Below are positions 34,772-42,033 of a stretch of 64,000 nucleotides of DNA, piece after piece. The translations under genes and the position numbers were made by a program. Source of the DNA: Rothia nasimurium (lineage in GTDB: Bacteria > Actinomycetota > Actinomycetes > Actinomycetales > Micrococcaceae); assembly GCF_928391935.1 (NCBI RefSeq), contig NZ_CAKMTD010000001.1, positions 124,001 through 188,000 of the forward strand. Reading direction: 5' to 3'. The notes beneath the pieces were generated by a model. That model worked only from the letters and a program-made list of their open reading frames with translations, searched no databases and had not been told where the DNA came from. Each line of letters starts with the position of its first letter. The first letter of the stretch is position 1.

Positions 34772-35881
34772 TTATCGAGCTTGCACTGGATTATCGAGGG
34801 CAGAGGTACCAAAGTACTGGCCTACAGTTACTGTCCCGTATGACTTAGTCGCTGCGTTAGCATCCCCTGCGTTTACACCTACACAGTTAGAGCCAGAAGC
34901 TTCTTGATCGGCAAATGCGGAGATACGATTAGCTACTGAATCATGCGTTTCAGGTGAGTAGCCAACTTCCAAAGAAGTGTATGCGAGTGAGCGCCAAGTA
35001 TGAACAGCCCCTCCAGCTTCAGTTGAGTTAACACCAGTTTCGTTGAGTTGCTCAGGCAATGCCTTTACAGAGCAGAGCAGACCCCACGAGCCCAGGCCAC
35101 CTGCATTGTGAAGTTCCTGCTGCTGAGCAGGGCTAAGAATAATGAAGGTGATGTCATTACCCTTCATCGTTGTGCCTCTAAAAACTGTTTTATCAGCTAC
35201 ATCATTCACCTGAGTGTTGCCCGTAGGCTCGGCAGAGCTTCCATCAGCAGAGGCGTTATTTGAGCCAGAAAAATCGGGGATTTCTAGTGGTTCAGCAGCA
35301 ATAGACAGATCAGCACCCTGGGTTGAGGCTTCCAGATTGATGTCACCAATGTAGGCCTGGACGATTTGAGTGAAGTAAGGCTTGTTGCTAGCCAAATACA
35401 GAGTGATTTTCTCACCCTTTGCAACGGTGTACTCTTCTTCATTGAATCGTTTGGCTACATTCTCGATGAAGCGGGTCTCGTCAGAAGAAAGCCCTTCAGG
35501 TTTCTCTGACTCCAGGTTTAAGAAGTCACCAATCGATCGATACTCAACGTTATTACCATTCGGGTCAGTAAAGTTTACGCGGGGAAGCGGGTAAGCCTCC
35601 TTGCCGTCTCGGTTATCAATAGTGACAGCCAGGTAGTTTAGATCGTCAGCACCACCCTTGATTAGGGCACGAGCGAAGGTGGCGTCAACAGGCCCATCGA
35701 TATCTGCTGAGATGGTCAGTGATGCACCGGATTTGGTTTGTGCAACCCAGTTTTCAACATTATTTTGCACATTTTCAGCGCTCGTTCCAGAACCAGCTGA
35801 GTTTGAAATTGACTGTCCGTTTCCGCAACCAGTTAGAGCGATTGCAGCCACAAATCCTAGCGTGATGAGTTGTTTTTTCAT
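34772..35881 (-). CDS. large predicted lipoprotein of unknown function
   Basis: The 369-residue protein starts with a basic n-region, a hydrophobic stretch and the lipobox LTGC (Cys19), so it is likely an exported lipoprotein. The mature part is acidic, rich in Asn, Thr and Ser, and has a low-complexity segment in the middle (SGSNNASADGSSAEPTG). Its final 130 residues (from about GTTMKGNDITFIILSP) look like a separate domain. I recognise no family. G+C content is clearly lower than in the neighbouring housekeeping genes. It is flanked by AT-rich intergenic DNA on both sides, suggesting an acquired gene. Confidence 0.75.
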   Translation of the reverse strand: MKKQLITLGFVAAIALTGCGNGQSISNSAGSGTSAENVQNNVENWVAQTKSGASLTISADIDGPVDATFARALIKGGADDLNYLAVTIDNRDGKEAYPLPRVNFTDPNGNNVEYRSIGDFLNLESEKPEGLSSDETRFIENVAKRFNEEEYTVAKGEKITLYLASNKPYFTQIVQAYIGDINLEASTQGADLSIAAEPLEIPDFSGSNNASADGSSAEPTGNTQVNDVADKTVFRGTTMKGNDITFIILSPAQQQELHNAGGLGSWGLLCSVKALPEQLNETGVNSTEAGGAVHTWRSLAYTSLEVGYSPETHDSVANRISAFADQEASGSNCVGVNAGDANAATKSYGTVTVGQYFGTSALDNPVQAR

Positions 35882-36181
35882 GTGATCTCTTTACAGTGCA
35901 AGTGTGAACGCTTCAGATGAAGGTTTTGCAACTTATCTGAAGGTTTGGGTGTAATACAAATATTTTAGCGAGCAACTAGTAAATTTAGTGGCATAGCCAG
36001 TGTGTTAAGAGCTAACTCCTCCTGTTTTGAACTCGTTTCGTAGCAGAGTGCACCCATCAGGATAATCCCTCGAGTGCAACCGGAGGTTAGATCCTGGCGC
36101 AGCTGAAGCTACCCTCGATATGTGCTGCCAGCAACAATCAACGTATCAGCACTTGGGTGAAAAACTACTGAGGAGAACCCC
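35882..36181. other. AT-rich intergenic region between divergent genes
   Basis: This 300-bp stretch separates the lipoprotein gene from the tautomerase gene and must hold two promoters. TTCAGATGAAG at 35912-35922 and CTTATCTGAA at 35932-35941 form an imperfect inverted repeat 30 bp before the lipoprotein gene, a possible operator. No gene or RNA is evident. Confidence 0.45.
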
Positions 36182-36394
36182 ATGCCCCTAATCAATGTTT
36201 CGTATGCGTCCATTCAGTCTGATGACAAGAAGTCGGAGCTCATTGCTGAGCTCACCAAGACCTACGCCCGGGTGATGGGGACGGCCGAGCGTTCAGTGTG
36301 GGTTGTCCTGAATGAAGTACCCCGCACCGACTGGGGCGTTGGCGGTCAGACACTGGCAGAAATCGACCAAACAAGTAAGCCGGTCAAAGAATGA
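36182..36394 (+). CDS. 4-oxalocrotonate tautomerase family protein
   Basis: The 70-residue protein begins MPLINVSYA, placing Pro2 at the N-terminus after Met removal, which is the catalytic general base of tautomerases, and continues KKSELIAELTKTYARVMGTA and WVVLNEVPRTDWGVGG. The usual second residues (Arg region around 11 and 39) are only partly kept. GAGGAG lies about 6 bases upstream. Its stop codon overlaps the start of the restriction endonuclease gene as ATGA. Confidence 0.85.
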   Translation: MPLINVSYASIQSDDKKSELIAELTKTYARVMGTAERSVWVVLNEVPRTDWGVGGQTLAEIDQTSKPVKE

Positions 36395-37419
36395 GCACAC
36401 AGAATCCTGACTGGGTAGGGGCCCTGAAAATTCTGGCCAGTTGCCTCCAATCAAGCCAGAAATCTTACACCCGAGAAGAACTCATAAATTTAGGCCGGTC
36501 AAAACAAAACAAGGTGGGCAAAACTACTACCCAAACCCCTGAACAATTCGCCAACGGTTTCAACACTGCCCTCAATAAATTGCAGGCTTTGGACTGGGTT
36601 GAAGAAACAGGGGACAACCGGTTCCGACCTACACCCAGGCTCACCACATGGGTGCAGAATAATTCCCTGAAATCCCTCAACCAGTCAGCCATTGACAGGT
36701 TAGTTACAGCCCACAAGCTTGACCAAGCCAAACACAAAACTCAGACAGGAAAAGGCACACCTGCCCATAAGCCTGTACCCGTCAATATCCCCTGGGCTAA
36801 GGAGCCCCAGCAGCCTACCAAGAACTCCCCCAGCCCATCACCCCAGCCAAATAAGGCTAGTGAGCAAACAATTATCTGCCAGCTTCCACAGGCTACCGAA
36901 GCTCAACCCTCAACAGTACAAGGTATTCAGCAGACCCTATTAGACCGGCTGCACGAGGCAACCATCACCCAACTAGAAACCTTCCTCGATGAAATCACTC
37001 CCGAGAAATTCGAGATTCTTTGTGGTGATCTCCTCGAAAAACTTGGGTACGGTCGGGCCAAAGTCACAGGTGGCTCCAACGACGGCGGAATTGACGGCAT
37101 TGTCTCCTCCGACCCATTTAACATCAGGGCCGTGGCCTACCAGGCTAAGCACTTTCGGGCTGACCGGCTGATTACCCAGGTCCATATTCAGCGATTTATA
37201 GGTGCTGTTGAGACCTACCCTCAGCAGAGGTTTGAGGCGGCTTTCTACATCACAACCAGTAGTTTCCACCAAGGGGCTATCGAAACAGCTCAGCGAGCGC
37301 CTTTCCCGGTTAAGCTCATTGACCGGCACATGCTGATCAACCTCATGTTCACCTACAAGCTTGCCCTCACACCCCATACCCTCACTGTCTTGGCTCTGGA
37401 CGAGAACTACTTGAAGTAG
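36391..37419 (+). CDS. Mrr-type restriction endonuclease
   Basis: The 342-residue protein has an N-terminal winged-helix-like region (about residues 1-90, with NALNKLQALDWVEE-like helices), a Pro/Gln/Lys-rich linker (about 115-170) and a C-terminal Mrr catalytic domain: EKFEILCGDLLEKLGYGRAK, then GGSNDGGIDGIV with the catalytic Asp, and VAYQAKHFR, the QxK form of the PD-(D/E)xK site. Mrr proteins cut foreign methylated DNA or act without a partner methylase; none is encoded nearby. It overlaps the tautomerase gene by 4 bases, so the two are made together. Confidence 0.85.
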   Translation: MSTQNPDWVGALKILASCLQSSQKSYTREELINLGRSKQNKVGKTTTQTPEQFANGFNTALNKLQALDWVEETGDNRFRPTPRLTTWVQNNSLKSLNQSAIDRLVTAHKLDQAKHKTQTGKGTPAHKPVPVNIPWAKEPQQPTKNSPSPSPQPNKASEQTIICQLPQATEAQPSTVQGIQQTLLDRLHEATITQLETFLDEITPEKFEILCGDLLEKLGYGRAKVTGGSNDGGIDGIVSSDPFNIRAVAYQAKHFRADRLITQVHIQRFIGAVETYPQQRFEAAFYITTSSFHQGAIETAQRAPFPVKLIDRHMLINLMFTYKLALTPHTLTVLALDENYLK

Positions 37420-37440
37420 ACCCAGCCAACCCCTATAACC

Positions 37441-37482
37441 AAGGACGCCTGCCCCAACAGACCGGTTGGGGCAGGCGTCCTT
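37441..37482. terminator. bidirectional terminator after the endonuclease gene
   Basis: AAGGACGCCTGCCCCAAC at 37441-37458 pairs perfectly with GTTGGGGCAGGCGTCCTT at 37465-37482 around 6 bases, between the convergent endonuclease and permease genes. Confidence 0.85.
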
Positions 37483-37511
37483 GTGGTTAACCTGAGGCAA
37501 CAAGGCTCGAT

Positions 37512-38951
37512 TTAGAGCTTGCCAGCCTTTCTCATGTATTCGGTGACCTGTTCTTCAGCATCAGGCCCAGGCTCAATACCTGAGGGAATGCGGAACATAA
37601 AGATCAGGCCAACGATCCACCAGAGCCCAAAGATAGCCCAGGACTGCCACACGATATTGCTACCTGCAGGCATACCCGGGATGTACAGAGATACGAGGAA
37701 GACAGCTACCAGAATCGCCAGGTAGCCAATCACAACACCGCCGTTACCTGAGCCGCCAACCCGCAGGGGCCTGGGCATAGCAGGATCCTTCTTGCGCAGA
37801 ACAACGAAGGAGACCATGACCAGCAGGTAGGCGATAACGATCATGGGCGAACCAGCATCAACAACCCAGCCCAGGGCTGCCCGGCCAAAGAAGGGGGCCA
37901 GGGTCGCAAAGAAACCAAGCACCAGCAGGGCATTAATGGGGGTGCCGTACTTGGGGTGGACAACGCCCAGCCACTTGGGCAACATACCGCAGCGGGCCAG
38001 GGAGAAGAGCAGGCGGGAGGCCCCCATCTGCAGGGAGTTCCAGGAGGTAATAATGCCTGCGATACCTGCTGCAATCATCAGCTTAGCCATGAAGTCGTTG
38101 CCAAAGAGGACGCCGATAGCGTCAGCTGCGGGAAGTTCTGCAGCTTTCAGGGCTGAATCGTCCAGGGCGACTGAGACGGTCAGAACGATGAGGATGTACC
38201 AGAGGGCAGCAATCAGAACAGAGATGACTGAAATCTTGCCGATTGAGCGAGGGGCCATCTTGGCCTCTTCAGCAGTTTGAGGGATGACGTCGAACCCAAC
38301 AAACATGAAGGGCACGATAATCAATACCGCGAAGAAACCAGCTGTGCCGCCGGTAAAGAGCGGGTCCATTTTGGCAATTTCACCACCGGTAAAGGATCCG
38401 AAGAGCTGCAGGGCGCCGATGGCGAAGAGGAAGGCCACCACAAAAATCTGGACGCTACCTGCAATTTTTGCGCCCAGGATGTTGATGATGGTGATGATGA
38501 TGGCTGAAACAGAGCCGACCAGGGCCCAGATCAGGTAGACGTCTGATTCTGCAACCGTATAGAGCTTGATGTGGTTGAGGTCGATTACGTAGCCGAGAGC
38601 TCGAGGCAGGGCAACCGCCTCAAATGCAACGACCGTTGCGTAGCCACCGGCGATAGCCCATGAGCCGATCAGGGACCAGCGGGGGCCGAGGGCTCGGATA
38701 ATGTAGTTGTGCTCGCCACCGGCCTGGGGCATCGCTGCCACCAGTTCAGAGTAAATGAGGGCCATCAGGGCCATCATTGCCCCACCGACAGCGAAGGCGA
38801 GCATCGCCCCAACGGAGCCTGCGCTGAGAATCCAGTCGCCGGCTAGAATAACCCAGCCGAAGCCGACCATAGCGCCGACACCCAGGGCCAGCACCGCTGC
38901 TGGGCCCATCGATTTCTTGAGTTCGCTTTGAGTTTCATGCTGTGTAGACAT
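37512..38951 (-). CDS. APC-family amino acid permease
   Basis: The 479-residue protein has about 12 membrane helices. GVGAMVGFGWVILAGDWI near the N-terminus holds the unwound substrate-binding part of helix 1 of the APC superfamily, and YSELVAAMPQAGGEHNYIIR the conserved region after helix 2. It is probably an amino acid importer or exchanger; the substrate is not evident. The ATG at 38951, with AGGGGGAA upstream, was chosen over an in-frame start at 38975. It converges with the endonuclease gene. Confidence 0.88.
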   Translation of the reverse strand: MSTQHETQSELKKSMGPAAVLALGVGAMVGFGWVILAGDWILSAGSVGAMLAFAVGGAMMALMALIYSELVAAMPQAGGEHNYIIRALGPRWSLIGSWAIAGGYATVVAFEAVALPRALGYVIDLNHIKLYTVAESDVYLIWALVGSVSAIIITIINILGAKIAGSVQIFVVAFLFAIGALQLFGSFTGGEIAKMDPLFTGGTAGFFAVLIIVPFMFVGFDVIPQTAEEAKMAPRSIGKISVISVLIAALWYILIVLTVSVALDDSALKAAELPAADAIGVLFGNDFMAKLMIAAGIAGIITSWNSLQMGASRLLFSLARCGMLPKWLGVVHPKYGTPINALLVLGFFATLAPFFGRAALGWVVDAGSPMIVIAYLLVMVSFVVLRKKDPAMPRPLRVGGSGNGGVVIGYLAILVAVFLVSLYIPGMPAGSNIVWQSWAIFGLWWIVGLIFMFRIPSGIEPGPDAEEQVTEYMRKAGKL

Positions 38952-39223
38952 GATTCCCCCTAGGTTCGAAAACACGTGTGAGGTGTAACACCAATAGAAT
39001 GTGAAAACTCTACAAAAATTTTTGGGTGTTCTTGCGGAAATTATCTAAGGACGCGCCAATCTTGGTTTGATTGCACAAGGCAGGTCCCCTGACAAGCACA
39101 GATAGCCTGTAACAATAATGCACATTTCAGCTGCTGGCTGGGATGCGGGGGATACACAGAGTTTTTCAGGATTTGGGAGTGAAGTGCCCTCCCCCTCCTT
39201 ACACCCATGCCACAATGGTCACT

Positions 39224-40078
39224 ATGCGTATTCTTTCTATTCAGTCCGCCGTCGCCTACGGCCACGTCGGCAATTCAGCGGCCGTCTTCCCACTGCAGCG
39301 CCTTGGCCACGAGGTCATGCCCGTCAACACCGTCCTCTTCTCGAACCACACCGGGTATGGAGCCTGGCGGGGTCCCCTGATTTCCGGCGATGACGTCCGT
39401 GAGATTGTCACCGGTATCGAAGAGCGGGGCGGGCTGAAGGACACCGGGCTTGTGATCTCAGGCTACCAGGGCGGTTCCTCCATTGGAGACGCTATCCTCG
39501 ACGCCGTCGCCAAGGCCCGCGCAGCCAACCCGAACGTCCTGTACTCCTGCGACCCCGTCCTGGGTAATGCCACCAGCGGCTGCTTCGTCTCCCCCGAGGT
39601 GCAGGAGCTGATTCGTGACCGCGTCATTCAGCACGCTGACATCATCACCCCTAACCAGTTTGAGTTGGGTTTCGTCACCGGCACCAACCCCCAGACCATT
39701 GAGGACGTCCTCGAGTCCGTTGCCAAGGCCCAGCAGATTGGCCCCCAGACCGTGCTGGTCACCAGCGTGAACACTCCCGAAACCCCGGAGGATTCGATTC
39801 AGATGCTGGCAGTTTCTGGCGATGAAGCCTGGCTGGTTACCACTCCGCGCCTCCCCATGAAGGCCAACGGGTCGGGCGACGTTACCCAGGCCCTCTTTGC
39901 CGCCCACTTCGCCTCGGGCAAGAGCCTGAAGGAAGCCCTGGAACTGACCACTGCCAGTGTCTATGAGCTGCTGAAGAACACCCTGGCTTCAGGCCAGCGT
40001 GAACTGCAACTCATTGAGTCCCAGCAGGCCTATGTTGAACCTGCTGAGACTTTTGAGGCTGTTGCTGTTGCCCTCTAA
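39224..40078 (+). CDS. pdxY: pyridoxal kinase
   Basis: PdxY phosphorylates pyridoxal to the cofactor PLP. The 284-residue protein starts MRILSIQSAVAYGHVGNSA, as in PdxY/PdxK, and carries LFSNHTGYGAWRG, YSCDPVLGNATSGCFV (substrate and metal site) and MKANGSGDVTQALFAAHF, whose GSGD is the anion hole and catalytic Asp. The ATG at 39224 fits the family N-terminus but has no clear ribosome site; ATG 39215 is in frame and close. Confidence 0.92.
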   Translation: MRILSIQSAVAYGHVGNSAAVFPLQRLGHEVMPVNTVLFSNHTGYGAWRGPLISGDDVREIVTGIEERGGLKDTGLVISGYQGGSSIGDAILDAVAKARAANPNVLYSCDPVLGNATSGCFVSPEVQELIRDRVIQHADIITPNQFELGFVTGTNPQTIEDVLESVAKAQQIGPQTVLVTSVNTPETPEDSIQMLAVSGDEAWLVTTPRLPMKANGSGDVTQALFAAHFASGKSLKEALELTTASVYELLKNTLASGQRELQLIESQQAYVEPAETFEAVAVAL

Positions 40079-40120
40079 ACCTGCCTCTACCGGCTGTTTC
40101 CGGTAGTTCCAGGGAACTCT

Positions 40121-40162
40121 GGGGCCGGGCCCGGTGAGCGCTTGCTTGCCGGACCCGGCCCC
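40121..40162. terminator. hairpin between convergent pdxY and lipoprotein genes
   Basis: GGGGCCGGGCCCGG at 40121-40134 pairs with CCGGACCCGGCCCC near 40149-40162, with one mismatch and a 14-base loop. There is no T-run; it probably ends transcription from both sides. Confidence 0.55.
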
Positions 40163-40182
40163 TGTGTCATCTCCGGGTTGTC

Positions 40183-41001
40183 CTATGGGGTGATGGTGAA
40201 GCCACAGAGGGGTTCTGGGTGATCACAGGAAAAGTAGGTGAAGTTCTGGTCTTCGGTGAGGGGGCCTGTGACGGCTACGTATCGGTAGGTGGTGCCGTCT
40301 GTGGAGCCGAGGGAGATGTGGGCATGGCCTTGGTCATTGATGGTAAGACCGGCCTGGGGCAGGTTATTTTCGTCGTAGAAGGGGATGATCTCGAAAGCTG
40401 GTTTGGGCTTGTTCCCCTGAGGCAGGGTTCTAGCCTGATCATAACCGTCGTGGGTGGGGGCCAGTACCACGATGGTTCTATCAGTGGCGAAGTAGAGGTT
40501 GCCGTAGGCGTCCTGGTTGTGGCCCTCGTGGAGGTTCCACATCATGGTGCCCTGGGTGGGAGCGGCGCTTATGAAGCTGTAGGTTGCACCGGTGGTTTCG
40601 TAGTAGCTGATGAGGTTCTCGCCCTGGTAGACGGCGTAGGCTGGGTGCACCCGAGTGGGGTCGGAGGCTGAGGTGATGGGTTTGCCGTAGGTTCGGACGT
40701 GAACTGGCCCGAGGGTGGGGTGGGTGGTGTCCAGGGTGTCGTAAACCTGGCAGGTGTCTTGGCAGGCGTCGGTAACTTCGGCTTGCTGGGTCTGGGCGGA
40801 CGGTGTGGGGCCCGACGAGGGGGTTGGGCTAGCTGGGCTCGTGGTTGAGCTGGTGGCGAGGTTGCCTGCCTGGGTGTCTGTTGACGCTGAGCCGGAGCAG
40901 GCTACGAGGAGGGGCAGGGTGGCCAGGATGAGCAGGGGTGCTGACCAGCTGGTGGTGGGGTGCGGGGTCTTGGTGGGGTGGTTGCGCTTCACGGTCATCA
41001 T
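40183..41001 (-). CDS. predicted lipoprotein of unknown function
   Basis: The 272-residue protein has a basic N-terminus, a hydrophobic segment and the lipobox LVAC near residue 35, followed by a Ser/Thr/Pro linker. The mature domain has two cysteine pairs (DACQDTCQVYDTL and FSCDHPEPLCGF) that could form disulfides outside the cell, and several HI/TY-type beta strands. I recognise no family. It is divergent from no close gene and converges with pdxY. Confidence 0.75.
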   Translation of the reverse strand: MMTVKRNHPTKTPHPTTSWSAPLLILATLPLLVACSGSASTDTQAGNLATSSTTSPASPTPSSGPTPSAQTQQAEVTDACQDTCQVYDTLDTTHPTLGPVHVRTYGKPITSASDPTRVHPAYAVYQGENLISYYETTGATYSFISAAPTQGTMMWNLHEGHNQDAYGNLYFATDRTIVVLAPTHDGYDQARTLPQGNKPKPAFEIIPFYDENNLPQAGLTINDQGHAHISLGSTDGTTYRYVAVTGPLTEDQNFTYFSCDHPEPLCGFTITP

Positions 41002-41103
41002 CTCCTTCGATGGTTGGTGTACCGTTGTGGGCTTCCTTCCCCATATTGTAAGCCTACTTTCAATATAGGGTCAAGACCCCGCCCCGTCAGCCCCTCCCCC
41101 GGC

Positions 41104-41910
41104 CTAACCGTTGGGCAGACGACGAATCACCTTATACTGGGCCGCCTGGGCGACCGGACGCATGGTGATATGGTCCAGATTGATGTGGTGGGGTACGTTT
41201 ACCGCGAAGGTGATGGTCTGGGCAACATCCTCAGCCAGGAGGGGCTTTTCAACCCCGGCGTAGACCTTGGCTGCTGCCTCTGCTGATCCGAGACGGTTGA
41301 GGGCAAATTCGTCAGTTTTGACCATGCCGGGGCGCACCTCGATCACACGCACGTTGTGTTCTGCCTCTTCGAGGCGTAGGGTTTCGGTCAGGGCCCGCTG
41401 GCCAAACTTGGCGGCGTTGTAGCCCGCCCCTCCCTCGTAGCCAGCTTCGGCGGCAGTGGAGGTGAGGTTGAGGACAGTCCCGGCCCCGCTGGCTCGCAGG
41501 GCTGGTAGGAAGGCCTGGGTCATGTGCAGGGTGCCCAGGACGTTGACCCGGTACATCCCCTCCCAGTCGGAGGTCTTTCCGGTGCCTACTGAGTCTGCCC
41601 CGAGGGCCCCGCCGGAGATATTGACCAGGGTGTCGAGGCGGCCGCCGGTTTCGTCAAGAATCTCTTGGGCCCGGGCGGCTACGGCGTCGGCGTCCGTAAT
41701 ATCAAGGACGACCGGGCGCACCCCGGTGCGTTCAGCCAGCTCCTGCAGGCGGTCGGCTCGTCGGGCCACGGCGTAGACAGTCCAGCCGGTGGCTGCCATC
41801 AGCTCAGCGGTGGCACGGCCAATACCAGAAGAAGCCCCTGTGACAACGGCAATCTTGCCCCTCTGGGCGTCGGGAGCAAAAGGGTTAGCGGGAAGTGATG
41901 AAGTAGTCAT
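41104..41910 (-). CDS. SDR-family NAD(P)-dependent oxidoreductase
   Basis: The 268-residue protein has the Rossmann signature VVTGASSGIGRATAELM, a probable NADP-binding ARRADR, the NISGG/NxAG-equivalent segment, and the catalytic NLTSTAAEAG...YNAAK (Ser, Tyr, Lys). It resembles the YdfG/serine dehydrogenase type that oxidises hydroxy acids or reduces small carbonyls. The substrate cannot be inferred. It is divergent from valS. Confidence 0.9.
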   Translation of the reverse strand: MTTSSLPANPFAPDAQRGKIAVVTGASSGIGRATAELMAATGWTVYAVARRADRLQELAERTGVRPVVLDITDADAVAARAQEILDETGGRLDTLVNISGGALGADSVGTGKTSDWEGMYRVNVLGTLHMTQAFLPALRASGAGTVLNLTSTAAEAGYEGGAGYNAAKFGQRALTETLRLEEAEHNVRVIEVRPGMVKTDEFALNRLGSAEAAAKVYAGVEKPLLAEDVAQTITFAVNVPHHINLDHITMRPVAQAAQYKVIRRLPNG

Positions 41911-42033
41911 ACCACTAGACTAAGGCCCCAGGCCGGGACTCAATAGCCCCTGCAGCCTGTATGACCTAGATTTTCTGACGAGGCAAGCTCAGTGTGCCTG
42001 CACAAGAAAACTATCCGTGAGAGAATGGTTGGC

